Of a DNA stretch of 50,218 bases, positions 35,894 through 44,079 are shown piece by piece. Under the pieces are notes generated by a model that saw only the letters and a program-made list of their open reading frames with translations, ran no database searches and was not told the DNA's origin. The stretch is from Eubacterium sp. GTDB lineage: Bacteria; Bacillota; Clostridia; Lachnospirales; Lachnospiraceae. The stretch's first letter is position 1. Each line of letters begins with the position of its first letter. The stretch spans positions 1-50,218 of the forward strand of contig JAETSX010000020.1 in the NCBI GenBank assembly GCA_021769425.1, written 5' to 3'. The position numbers and the translations under genes were made by a program.

Positions 35894-35917
35894 ATATCAA
35901 TTTATACTAATTGATAT
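35894..35917 (+). promoter_or_regulatory. Perfect inverted repeat before precursor 2
   Basis: ATATCAATT and AATTGATAT flank TATACT. It is either an operator surrounding a -10-like hexamer or an RNA hairpin. It is 27 bp before the precursor start. Confidence 0.5.
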
Positions 35918-35943
35918 ATAATGTGCTGAAAGGAGGTGAGAGT

Positions 35944-36126
35944 ATGAAGAAGTTAGTAAAGCGTAGCGATGTTATGCAGGAAACATTGGAGGCATATTGC
36001 ACTTGCAGTTGCAGTTGTTATGGAACTTGCTCATGTAGTACTGGGCAGACAAATAATTCAGCAGCTTTGTTTCAGGCTAGATACACCCAATTTTACATGG
36101 ATTTTGTAGCAATTCGTATGGTGTAA
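35944..36126 (+). CDS. Clo7bot-like Cys-rich peptide precursor 2 (60 aa)
   Basis: A 60-residue ribosomal peptide precursor, with AAAGGAGGTGAG before ATG 35,944. The leader MKKLVKRSDVMQETLEAY is followed by Cys 19, 21, 23, 25, 29 and 31 (CTCSCSC, then YGTCSC), then a Cys-free tail rich in Gln/Asn/aromatic residues. Leader start and T/L-E-AY position agree with precursor 1, while the core differs in the number of Cys, six against five, and in the tail, which includes ARYTQFYMDFVAIRMV. The two would give two different mature products. Confidence 0.88.
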   Translation: MKKLVKRSDVMQETLEAYCTCSCSCYGTCSCSTGQTNNSAALFQARYTQFYMDFVAIRMV

Positions 36127-36152
36127 AAACATAGCAGTGCAGCGGAAAATGG

Positions 36153-36185
36153 GTGTGACAATATGCTTTTGGCATATTGTCACGC
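36153..36185 (+). terminator. Hairpin between precursor 2 and its maturase (probable attenuator)
   Basis: GTGTGACAATATGC pairs with GCATATTGTCACGC around a TTTTG loop, followed by TTGTTT. It stands exactly where a hairpin stands after precursor 1, which supports partial termination as a shared device. Confidence 0.65.
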
Positions 36186-36211
36186 TTGTTTAATGATTAG
36201 GAGGAAGTAAT

Positions 36212-37621
36212 ATGCCAGTTTTTCATACATTTACTGCTGGTGGAAAGAGGTATATGTTTGATGCAAATACAAATGCGTTTATAAATCTTAACGAGGGTTT
36301 GTATACTGATCTTGAGAAATATATACAAAGTGGATATAAAGAGATTACACCAGCTATAGAAAAATTAAAAGATAGAGGGTATTTAAAAGATAGAGCGGAT
36401 TTTGAAATGGTGCATCCAATGGATTCTACATTGGAATATTCTTTGGAGCGCTGTATAGGTACAATTGCGTTACAGGTTACACAGGGGTGCAATTTGCGCT
36501 GTAAATATTGTGCTTATTCAGGAAGTTATGATAATCGTGTTCATAGTAGTAAAAGAATGAGTAAGGAAATTGCATTTAAAGCAATTGATTTTCTTTTTGA
36601 TCATTCTATAGATCGCGATAGGGTTTCTCTTGGATTTTATGGTGGAGAACCATTGCTTGAATTAGATTTGATAAAGGAATGTGTTAATTATGCAAAGAAA
36701 AAGAGCATGGGTAAAGAATTGATGTTTAATATAACTTCAAATGCGACACTTATAACAGATGAAGTTTTGAAATTTCTATATGATAATGAGTTTAGTTTAA
36801 CGGTTAGTTTAGATGGAGATCGCCAAGCTCATGATAAAAACAGAGTATTTGCCGCAAATGGTACTGGTACATTTAGTGTAGTAATGCAAAATCTTGAAAA
36901 AATACAAACACGGTATCCAGATTATATGGAAAGAGTACATATTAATGCTGTTATTGATCCAACTACAAATTTTGACTGTACTAGCAGTTTTTTTTCTGAT
37001 TTTGAAACAGTTAAAGACTTTTATGTGCAAGCAAATCTTATTTCTGAATATTATCGTAAAGATGAAGTAGCAGCAGATGAAGAATATAGGGAAAAATTTA
37101 GTTATGAGATATTTAAGATGTATTTACAGAAATTAGGAAGATTGGAGGACGGAAGTGTTTCAAAACTTGTTTCACACGGCTTTCATAGTTTGAAAGAAAT
37201 ACATGACAAGACGAAAATGCCATCTTCATTAACAATAAAACGAGATCATCATTCTGGACCATGCGTACCGGGTATACAGAGACTATTTGTTGATGTAGAA
37301 GGAAACTTATATCCTTGTGAACGAGTAAGTGAAGCGTCAAAGGCGGTAAGAATGGGACATATAGATACAGGGTTTGATATTGATAAAGCTAGGGCTTTAT
37401 TGAATGTTGGAAAATTAACTGAAAAGGAATGCAAGCAATGTTGGGCATTTAGGTTTTGTTCTGCTTGTGCAGTTCAGGCAGACAATTTGGAAGAATTGTC
37501 TGCTGAGAAAAAGTTGCAAAATTGTGCATTGATTCGTGGTCATATAGATAATATGATGAGAGATTATTGTGTTATGAGAGATTTAGGATGTAATTTTGAT
37601 AAAGAAAAATTGTTTACTTAG
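36212..37621 (+). CDS. ccpM: Cys-rich peptide radical SAM maturase (CcpM type) 2
   Basis: A 469-residue paralogue of the enzyme at 24,948. The cluster motif CNLRCKYC has Cys 93, 97 and 100, and the C-terminal region GPCVPGIQRLFVDVEGNLYPCER, then QCWAFRFCSACAVQAD, matches in full. The N-terminal part has the same probable peptide-recognition region (VNTHTFTAGGKRYMF-like start). AGGAGGAAG precedes the ATG. Each maturase sits next to its own precursor, so each probably treats one. Divergence between the two is much greater than between recent copies, so the clusters were not duplicated recently. Confidence 0.88.
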   Translation: MPVFHTFTAGGKRYMFDANTNAFINLNEGLYTDLEKYIQSGYKEITPAIEKLKDRGYLKDRADFEMVHPMDSTLEYSLERCIGTIALQVTQGCNLRCKYCAYSGSYDNRVHSSKRMSKEIAFKAIDFLFDHSIDRDRVSLGFYGGEPLLELDLIKECVNYAKKKSMGKELMFNITSNATLITDEVLKFLYDNEFSLTVSLDGDRQAHDKNRVFAANGTGTFSVVMQNLEKIQTRYPDYMERVHINAVIDPTTNFDCTSSFFSDFETVKDFYVQANLISEYYRKDEVAADEEYREKFSYEIFKMYLQKLGRLEDGSVSKLVSHGFHSLKEIHDKTKMPSSLTIKRDHHSGPCVPGIQRLFVDVEGNLYPCERVSEASKAVRMGHIDTGFDIDKARALLNVGKLTEKECKQCWAFRFCSACAVQADNLEELSAEKKLQNCALIRGHIDNMMRDYCVMRDLGCNFDKEKLFT

Positions 37622-37634
37622 GGAAGGAGATATT

Positions 37635-38741
37635 ATGAAAAGGAAAGCTATAATTTTCCCTTATAATGCAGAATGTGCTTCACTTATACGAAATAGAGAG
37701 TTGTTGATAAACCATGATATTGTGGCTTGTGTCGCTCCAATTGGTTATGGATTACAGGGAAAAGATGCTGCATATGCATATGGAGGGGAAAATACAGGAA
37801 TTGTTGTCTCGGATCAGGAGATAAGTGAAATAAATTATGATGATTTGTTAGTATGTGAGTCATCTAGCGATTTTGATACATTTATAATGCCACAAGTAAA
37901 ACTTGCAGCAGAATGTGGGAAAAATGTTATTTTCTTATATAATATCTCTCGGCAGCAGAAGCAGGAAGCAGAAGAAACATGTAGTAAATATAGTGTAAAA
38001 TGCTCTGTACTCACAAACCGAAAAATGGATACAGATAAATTATTTGAACATGAAATTATACCATTATCTGTTCCTGTGATCTTTGTAGCCAGTGTTATTG
38101 AAAATACTAATAAATTTGATGTGCAATTAGGGTTGAGAAAATTTTTGCAGGAAGAAGGATATAAAGTTAGCCAGATTGGTACAAAAGAATATTGTGAGTT
38201 GTTTGGTTTTCATGCAATACCTGAATTTATGTATGCAAATCAACTGAGTGAGGCTGACAAGATTGTATGGTTCAATCGAATTTGTAAAAGCATTGAACTA
38301 CAGGAAAAGCCTGATATTTTTATTATTGGTGTGCCAGGAGCCACAATGGTATTCAATGAAACGATTACTAATAATTTTGGAATAACTGCCTTTGAGATTG
38401 CAAATGCCGTTAGACCAGATACAGCTATCATGTGTGTTCCATATGAAGGCTATGATTCCGGTTTCCTTAAAATGATACAGACATCATCAAAATATAAGTT
38501 AGATATGCAGGTTGATTGCTTTAATATGGCAAATAAACATTTTGATGCGGCAAGGAGCAAAGAAGAAAAGAAATTGTCTTTTATAACAACAGGTGCAGAC
38601 TTGGTGGATAAAAGGATAGAGGATTTAAAGAGAGATACTGAAATCCCAATTTACAATTCGTTGAATGCTACAAGTGCTTTAGAGATGTATAGTTATATTG
38701 TAAATAAACTGAGTGAAAGTGATTTTGGAACTGTATGTTAA
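37635..38741 (+). CDS. TIGR04066-type peptide maturation protein 2
   Basis: The start is ATG 37,635 (GGAAGGAG seven to eight bases before), inside a frame open to 37,596. 368 residues, alike to 26,390 over its whole length, with KRKAIIFPYNAECASLIRNR at the N terminus, VIFVASVIENTNKFDVQLGLR near 150-170, and DIFIIGVPGATMVFNE and NFGITAFEIANAVRPD near 240-270. The strand-loop-helix pattern resembles a P-loop domain but the Walker A Lys is not seen. Chemistry is unknown. Confidence 0.85.
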   Translation: MKRKAIIFPYNAECASLIRNRELLINHDIVACVAPIGYGLQGKDAAYAYGGENTGIVVSDQEISEINYDDLLVCESSSDFDTFIMPQVKLAAECGKNVIFLYNISRQQKQEAEETCSKYSVKCSVLTNRKMDTDKLFEHEIIPLSVPVIFVASVIENTNKFDVQLGLRKFLQEEGYKVSQIGTKEYCELFGFHAIPEFMYANQLSEADKIVWFNRICKSIELQEKPDIFIIGVPGATMVFNETITNNFGITAFEIANAVRPDTAIMCVPYEGYDSGFLKMIQTSSKYKLDMQVDCFNMANKHFDAARSKEEKKLSFITTGADLVDKRIEDLKRDTEIPIYNSLNATSALEMYSYIVNKLSESDFGTVC

Positions 38742-38758
38742 GAAGGGAGGAGAAGAAT

Positions 38759-39031
38759 GTGGATGCTGAAAATATAAGGGATAAGGTCAAAAAAGTTTTT
38801 TTTGATTTATTCCAAAAAGATGAAAGCAAGATGCAGGATAGCTATTGCGCTGATAATTTCTTTGGTAGTAAAATGGGATTATTGCCGGGAGATGTAGTTG
38901 CTTATTTGTATGCTGTTGAGAAAGAATTTAATTTGCAGGTGCCGTCCTCATATATACAAGAGGGGAAATTTAATACGCTGGATAATGTTACAAACATTAT
39001 ATGTGAGGTACTACAAAAGAAGGATAATTAA
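38759..39031 (+). CDS. Acyl-carrier-related protein of peptide cluster 2
   Basis: About 90 residues from GTG 38,759, with AAGGGAGGAG five to seven bases before. The helical region DNFFGSKMGLLPGDVVAYLYAVEKEF aligns with that of 27,477. A DSL-type serine is not present at the expected place, so cofactor attachment is doubtful. The 137 bases to the protease gene hold no terminator that I see, so the genes are probably one operon. Confidence 0.8.
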   Translation: MDAENIRDKVKKVFFDLFQKDESKMQDSYCADNFFGSKMGLLPGDVVAYLYAVEKEFNLQVPSSYIQEGKFNTLDNVTNIICEVLQKKDN

Positions 39032-39168
39032 GGAGTTTGAGGACTAAACGGGAGCTGTTATTTTTATAGGCAAATTTGTATAGTCAATAGTATGTAATAA
39101 GGGCGTTTATCTTCTATCAAAAAGTAGGTTGATTGAGATATATGTCCTTTTATTCGTAGAGGTGTGGT

Positions 39169-40605
39169 ATGAGTCCTGAAATTCAAATTGCTGTAATAGA
39201 TAGTGGATTAAATGAAAAATTATTGGATAGGAAAAAAATTAGAAATCGGTTTGTAGTAGATGAAAATAATAATTTTATTGTAGAACGCTCAATGTCAAAA
39301 GCATGTGATTTTCTTCACGGTACAATATGCGCTTTGATAATAGAAAAGTATTGTCCCGATGCTGTGTTTAACAGTATTCGCATTCTTAATCAGAACGGAA
39401 CAGGCGGGGTTGAAAAGATAGAGCCTGCTTTAGAATGGTGTTGCAAAAATAATATAAAAATTGTCAATCTTAGTTTGGGGACTACTCATTTTAAAGAAAA
39501 AGATAATTTAAAAAAACTGATTAACAGATATGCATATAAAGGACTGATATTTGTTGCGGCTATATCGAATATAGGATATTTTACTTTTCCGGCAAGTTTT
39601 ACAAATGTTGTAGGTGTTGCAAATGTGGAAAGTCCTCTTTCTTATTCTAAAGATTATATACATTTAGGGATAGATACTGTTGCTATTTCGGAACACATAA
39701 TTATGTTGGGAAATAAGGAACACAAGACTTCTCCGAGTAACAGTTATGCAGCGCCATATACATGTGCTTTGATTGCAAATAAATTAAGCAATGACAAAAC
39801 TCTGGATATAGCAAAATTGAAGAAGTATGCAAAAGAGCAAAGTCATATTGAGATGGCGGAGACGGGGTATGAGCCGGACTGGATTTACAGGGCGTATCTA
39901 TCGGGTAGAGGGACTACAAGCAGGGCAGAGTATTATTTTGAAACAGTTACTGGGACGTATGATGAAGTACAGGGGAAAATAGACACTGTAATAGCCTATT
40001 CTATGGCAGAATTGGAAAATTTGGATATAAGCACTAAGCATTTAATATATCTTGGAAACGAGGATATTCATAATATAGATGTTCAGGGATTCATTTGGAG
40101 CAGGGAAACAAGGCAACGACAGATTAAACATAATTATTATCAGGGACATGGTCTTGAAATTCCGGTAGTGATACTGGCAGTAGAAGATTCCATAGATAAG
40201 TTCTATGTACTCACGGAATTAAAGAGGGCATTTGCCAATGGTGGTTATAATGCATATACGATAGGAATGGAGCCGGAGAGTGTTTTATATGCATTAGAAT
40301 ATATGCCGGAGCCTATATCAGATATTGATGCTTGGAAAAAATTTATAGAAAGCCAGACTTTTTATAAACAAAGTGATTTGATTATATGGTGTATACCAGT
40401 GGAAGATCAAGATAAATATTTGAAAATATATCCTGATTGTGATGTGCAGATCGTTCTTTACAATGAGGGAGACAATAATAAAGTAGATTTTTCCTTTGAG
40501 GGAGAAAAGATTGAGAAAAAAATATCGGGACTGATTGATAGGAAAGATGTTGAGGAGATATATCATATTATAGAAACGAAACTGACGGAGGAAGAAGATG
40601 GATAA
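39169..40605 (+). CDS. Subtilisin-like (S8) protease fused to a TIGR04066-like domain
   Basis: 478 residues. The N-terminal S8 domain shows Asp 11 (AVIDSGLN), His 50 (FLHGTICA) and Ser 192 (NSYAAPYTC, where S8 enzymes usually read GTSMAAP), with Asn 134 as the likely oxyanion residue. It has neither signal peptide nor propeptide, so it is probably cytoplasmic and removes leaders. Residues about 300-440 (VVILAVEDSIDKFYVLTELKRAF, then DLIIWCIPVEDQDKY) align in pattern with the C-terminal half of TIGR04066-type proteins. It overlaps the ABC gene by 8 bp. The fusion supports direct contact of leader cleavage with the maturation complex. Confidence 0.85.
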   Translation: MSPEIQIAVIDSGLNEKLLDRKKIRNRFVVDENNNFIVERSMSKACDFLHGTICALIIEKYCPDAVFNSIRILNQNGTGGVEKIEPALEWCCKNNIKIVNLSLGTTHFKEKDNLKKLINRYAYKGLIFVAAISNIGYFTFPASFTNVVGVANVESPLSYSKDYIHLGIDTVAISEHIIMLGNKEHKTSPSNSYAAPYTCALIANKLSNDKTLDIAKLKKYAKEQSHIEMAETGYEPDWIYRAYLSGRGTTSRAEYYFETVTGTYDEVQGKIDTVIAYSMAELENLDISTKHLIYLGNEDIHNIDVQGFIWSRETRQRQIKHNYYQGHGLEIPVVILAVEDSIDKFYVLTELKRAFANGGYNAYTIGMEPESVLYALEYMPEPISDIDAWKKFIESQTFYKQSDLIIWCIPVEDQDKYLKIYPDCDVQIVLYNEGDNNKVDFSFEGEKIEKKISGLIDRKDVEEIYHIIETKLTEEEDG

Positions 40606-42304
40606 CAAAGAGGCTGTAAAAAGATTACTTCTGCTATTAGGAAAATACAAAAAAACAATAGCTGTCATTGTGGGCTGTTTGCTTGTTTCTACCGGATTAA
40701 ATCTTTGTGTACCGCTGATAAGCAGGCGGATTATGGATGATGGCTTTATTGGTGGCAATAAGAAGTTGTTGATAGAGCTGGTTTTGGCATCTATGGTGAT
40801 TTACACTGTAAATTCTCTCATAGATATAGTCAAGGAAAAGAAACGTGTAGATATTTCGGCAAAGATACAATATTTTCTTTCAGAACAGTCTTTTTCACAT
40901 CTTATGAAGCTGCGGGTAAACTATTTCAATAACACAAATTATGCTGAGACTTTGAATAATATCAACACAGATATTAATCAGATGACATCTATTGCTGACA
41001 GTAGCGTATTTTTTGTGGTTACGCAAGCATTTAGCATGACAGGCGGCATTATCGGGTTATTTATCATAGATTTCAGAATGACAATATTGGTGCTTTTATT
41101 TATACCAATCAAGTGTGTTGTGATGAAATATTTTGCTAAGAAACAAAAGCAGATTATGGACGAGTTCATAATAAGAAATCAAAAATATGCGAAATGGTTT
41201 GGAGATACTGTCGGAGGGGTACGGGAAGTTAAACTATTTAATATCTTTGATAAAAAACATGAGGAATTTACAATTAATCAGAATGACATTATAGAAAAGC
41301 AAAAGCAGATGAATATGTTAAGCCAATGGAATATGATCGTAGACAGCATTATGGTACAGTTCCTTTCCACACTGTTATATATATTGGGGGCAAATTTGGT
41401 GTTTGACTTGAAACTTTCGGTAGGTAGCGTGTTCGCTTTCATTACATATAGTGCTTATGTAACAGGACCAATTTCTGCAATCCTTAATATAGGATACCTT
41501 TTATCAGGGATTATTCCATCAACTAAAAGATATTATGCATTTATGGGATTGGAGGAAGAAACGGATAATGGAAAAAATGCAGATCTATGTGCGAATGATT
41601 TGAGGTTAGAGAGGGTTTCTTTTGCATATGAGAAAGAAAAGTATATTTTAAAAAATATTAATATATTGTTTACAAAAGGCAGTAAGACAGCTATAATCGG
41701 GCGCAATGGTTCTGGAAAGACAACTATTATCAATCTTCTTACAAGAATGTATGAACCGACAAGCGGAAAAATACTGTTAGGGGTGGAAAATATTTCAGAA
41801 TTGCCATTGTCGGAATACCGGAATATTGTATCAGTTGTGAGCCAGCAGATATATTTATTCAATGACACAATAAGGAATAATATCTGTCTGTATAAGCAGA
41901 TAGATGATGCAGTGATATATGCTGCCTGCAAGGACAGTGGACTTGAAGATTTTATAAAAGAGGTTTCCTTAGATTATGTGGTAGGACAGAACGGGGCAAT
42001 GCTCTCCGGCGGGCAGAAGCAGAAAATAGCTCTTGCAAGGGCATTGGTACATAACAAGCCGATCATTATATTTGATGAAGCTACTTCAAACACAGACGCT
42101 TATTCAGAACAGCAGATAAACGGACTGCTGAACACGAAACTGAAAGACAAAACAGTGATAGTGATAACACATAGGAAAGAAATATTGAGTGAAATGGATC
42201 AGATTATCGTACTGAAGGAGGGAGAGGTTACGGATATAGGGAAATATGATGATTTAATAGGTAAAAGTGATGAATTAAATGTTATGTTGGAAAAAGCAGA
42301 ATAA
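40598..42304 (+). CDS. ABC exporter (fused membrane and ATPase domains)
   Basis: 568 residues. Six hydrophobic segments fill about residues 15-310, and the ATPase has GRNGSGKTT (near 367-375), a Q loop at VSQQ, the signature LSGGQ, Walker B IIIFDEAT and a His switch ITHRK. It lacks the N-terminal C39 protease seen in bacteriocin exporters, in line with the S8 protease encoded just before it. Cluster 1 has no exporter, so this may carry both products. Confidence 0.9.
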   Translation: MDNKEAVKRLLLLLGKYKKTIAVIVGCLLVSTGLNLCVPLISRRIMDDGFIGGNKKLLIELVLASMVIYTVNSLIDIVKEKKRVDISAKIQYFLSEQSFSHLMKLRVNYFNNTNYAETLNNINTDINQMTSIADSSVFFVVTQAFSMTGGIIGLFIIDFRMTILVLLFIPIKCVVMKYFAKKQKQIMDEFIIRNQKYAKWFGDTVGGVREVKLFNIFDKKHEEFTINQNDIIEKQKQMNMLSQWNMIVDSIMVQFLSTLLYILGANLVFDLKLSVGSVFAFITYSAYVTGPISAILNIGYLLSGIIPSTKRYYAFMGLEEETDNGKNADLCANDLRLERVSFAYEKEKYILKNINILFTKGSKTAIIGRNGSGKTTIINLLTRMYEPTSGKILLGVENISELPLSEYRNIVSVVSQQIYLFNDTIRNNICLYKQIDDAVIYAACKDSGLEDFIKEVSLDYVVGQNGAMLSGGQKQKIALARALVHNKPIIIFDEATSNTDAYSEQQINGLLNTKLKDKTVIVITHRKEILSEMDQIIVLKEGEVTDIGKYDDLIGKSDELNVMLEKAE

Positions 42305-42311
42305 GTATAAG

Positions 42312-42355
42312 AATATCTTTTCAGAGTGGTAGACCTATCTGAAAAGATTTTTTTG
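42312..42355 (+). terminator. Terminator closing peptide cluster 2
   Basis: ATCTTTTCAGA pairs with TCTGAAAAGAT, followed by seven T. The LytTR repeat of site 10 begins within 10 bases. Confidence 0.9.
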
Positions 42356-42360
42356 TGCCG

Positions 42361-42424
42361 TTTTCTGCAAAAACAGTTCATTTTCTGCAAGGCTAATGTA
42401 ATGTATGCAAATATTTGATAAGAT
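42361..42424 (+). promoter_or_regulatory. LytTR-type direct repeat plus -10 (site 10)
   Basis: Two perfect TTTTCTGCAA half-sites at 42,361 and 42,381 (20 bp apart), then TAAGAT at 42,419, 28 nt after the second. The transcript would begin near 42,431 and end at the terminator at 42,574. Confidence 0.75.
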
Positions 42425-42457
42425 ATGGATTGTTGTGCGGCATATTTTTTAAAGGTA

Positions 42458-42541
42458 ATGAAAAAACTAAATAGGATTAATTCTGTTGTACAAATAGAGA
42501 ATACTGTGAAGTTGACAACAAGATTATTAGTGTACACCTGA
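42458..42541 (+). CDS. Mini-gene of 27 codons, possible decayed peptide precursor
   Basis: ATG 42,458 is preceded closely by AAAGG, and the product begins MKKLNRINSVVQ, like the leaders of the two Cys-rich precursors (MKKL then basic residues), but has no Cys and ends LVYT. The frame could also run from ATG 42,425, but that is upstream of the inferred transcription start. The stop lies in the stem of a terminator. It could be a remnant, a signal peptide or a regulatory RNA. Translation is not proved. Confidence 0.4.
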   Translation: MKKLNRINSVVQIENTVKLTTRLLVYT

Positions 42542-42574
42542 TAACCAATAAGAGTTGTTAGGTGTATTTTTTTG
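42534..42574 (+). terminator. Terminator of the mini-transcript
   Basis: ACACCTGATAAC pairs with GTTGTTAGGTGT, followed by ATTTTTTT. With site 10 it bounds a transcript of about 145 nt. Confidence 0.85.
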
Positions 42575-42679
42575 CTTAATCTTTGATGATTAGATTTTTA
42601 CATAGATGGTTCTTTAAGGGATATATGCGCTGTCTGATACAGTGCAATATACTTATTATAAGTAAATATGGTAGCTTAC

Positions 42680-42728
42680 GAGTACACAAATCGACATGGC
42701 AGGTCGGTGCGGTGTACTCTTTTTTTTG
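42680..42728 (+). terminator. Leader terminator before HTH gene 1
   Basis: GAGTACAC pairs with GTGTACTC, with an inner CGAC/GTCG pair, then eight T. A homologous element precedes the paralogous HTH gene at 49,381. Between the two the order T-run, TGTCGAAA, ATGGAGAAT, ATG is conserved. It may attenuate the HTH gene. Confidence 0.75.
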
Positions 42729-42838
42729 CCACTGTCGAAAATTGCTGATTTATCAGGACATATATATACGAAAGTCGAAAAGAGGACCACCAACAGATTC
42801 TTCGTTTCAAAAAAATTAAAAAAATGGAGAATCAGAAA

Positions 42839-43171
42839 ATGAATGATATAAAATATATTATTGCCGATAACGTGAAATTATACCGGAAAAAGCAAAATTT
42901 AACACAATTTGAACTAGCAGAGAAAGCGGAGCTTTCAGTTGATTCTATAAAGCGGATCGAACATGGGAGCAGAACAATGTCGTTAGAAAACTTTATGAGA
43001 ATTGCAGATGCATTGGCTGTTCCTCTCTCATATCTCTTATATGAAAATCTAAATGAAATTCCCATAACAGAACGTATTCTAAATATCTTAAATAGTAAAA
43101 GTAGAAAACAGCAGGAATATTTAGTACATATGCTTGAAGAAATGTCGTTTGGTTTGGACAAGCTCTTATAG
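42839..43171 (+). CDS. XRE-family HTH regulator 1
   Basis: 111 residues from ATG 42,839, chosen because it aligns with the paralogue at 49,527 and has GGAG nine bases before. The frame also opens at 42,824. A helix-turn-helix (LTQFELAEKAELSVDSIKRIEHG) fills about residues 18-45 after the IIADNVKLYRKKQN start. The C-terminal 40 residues share RIL-x3-S-x3-Q-x-EYL-x-HML-x-EM with the second. It probably controls a nearby promoter. The motif GTCGAAA occurs at about 42,735, 42,772 and 43,184, beside this gene, and again before the paralogue. Confidence 0.85.
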   Translation: MNDIKYIIADNVKLYRKKQNLTQFELAEKAELSVDSIKRIEHGSRTMSLENFMRIADALAVPLSYLLYENLNEIPITERILNILNSKSRKQQEYLVHMLEEMSFGLDKLL

Positions 43172-43190
43172 CGAATGTAAGAAAGTCGAA

Positions 43191-43224
43191 AAAGGTGTAT
43201 AGGGGATTCTATGCGCCTTTTTTG
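43191..43224 (+). terminator. Terminator after HTH gene 1
   Basis: AAAGGTGTATAG pairs with CTATGCGCCTTT, followed by a T run. Confidence 0.85.
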
Positions 43225-43349
43225 CAAAACCGATTGAAGTATGAAATTTTGACAGTTATTAAAAGATTTTTGTTTTTTCCCTAAAAGCGAAACCAAATTC
43301 TTACAAGCATCGTATTGATGAAAAAATTGAGCAGATAGGATTTGGGGGA

Positions 43350-43910
43350 ATGGACGAAAAGAACATACTAAGGAAACTTCGGAACAGAGATGAAAAAGCA
43401 TTTGAGGAAATAATTGATTTGTATAGTGCTTATATCACTACCATTGTCAGGAACCTATTAAGCTCAAAGGGAACAAAAGAAGATGTAGAGGAGGTGGTTG
43501 CAGATACATTTATTGCATTATGGAATACGGCTGAAAGAATTAACTATGAAGAATACAGCAGTATCAAAGCATACATAGCAGTCATTGCAAGAAATAAAGC
43601 CAAAGACTGGCTAAGAGCCGCCAAAGTGCAGAATTTACAGTTAATGGATGATATTCTTATAATTGACAACAGCATAGAACAGCTTATCGTCCAGAGAGAG
43701 CAGCAGAGAATTATAGCAAAAATTTTGAAACAATTAAAGCCGTCAGATTGGAAGATTTTTGTAGCTTACTATTACCAGTACAAAAAAGTGGATGAGATTG
43801 CACAGGAGCTTTATATGAATCCCCAAACAGTGAAAACCAGACTGCGGCGTGGAAGAGAGGTGCTTAAAAAATTTCTGATTAAAGAGGGATATGGAAGTAA
43901 TGCAGATTAG
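43350..43910 (+). CDS. ECF-type RNA polymerase sigma factor
   Basis: 186 residues. Region 2 (about residues 10-90) has NRDEKAFEEIIDLYSAYI and VEEVVADTFIALW, and region 4 (about 125-180) has IFVAYYYQYKKVDEIAQELYMNPQTVKTRLRRGREVL, the helix-turn-helix for the -35 element. No region 3 is seen, so it is a group IV sigma factor. The purines GGGGGA lie just before the ATG. The next gene, overlapping by about 20 bp, would normally be its anti-sigma factor but here is only a remnant (43,891), so this factor may be uncontrolled or need another partner. Confidence 0.88.
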   Translation: MDEKNILRKLRNRDEKAFEEIIDLYSAYITTIVRNLLSSKGTKEDVEEVVADTFIALWNTAERINYEEYSSIKAYIAVIARNKAKDWLRAAKVQNLQLMDDILIIDNSIEQLIVQREQQRIIAKILKQLKPSDWKIFVAYYYQYKKVDEIAQELYMNPQTVKTRLRRGREVLKKFLIKEGYGSNAD

Positions 43911-44079
43911 AATAAGTGATATGCTTGATAATGCTTCAGAGCTAATCGAAGAAAGCAGTGAAGCCGGATATTCGGTCAACAATGACAGGATTAAGAAGAT
44001 TGTGTTTTCAGAGATTGGCTGTATGCTTATTTTGACCAAAAATAATAAAGACAGATATAAAAAAGATAAGGAGAACAAC
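43891..44079 (+). pseudogene. Anti-sigma factor N-terminal remnant joined in frame to a hydrolase
   Basis: The frame starts MEVMQIRISDMLDNASELIEESSEAG, a typical beginning for the anti-sigma partner of ECF factors in Clostridia, but stops resembling that after about 45 residues (IKKIVFSEIG). It then runs without a stop through CMLILTKNNKDRYKK into the hydrolase gene at 44,080. A deletion that removed the membrane part of an anti-sigma gene is the simplest explanation. Confidence 0.55.

Noticed and set aside
42583-42819. 78-codon frame before HTH gene 1 and an equal-length one at 49,261-49,497 before HTH gene 2
   Set aside because: The equal length is notable, but both frames cross the leader terminator, lack ribosome sites and resemble each other only where the leader DNA is homologous.
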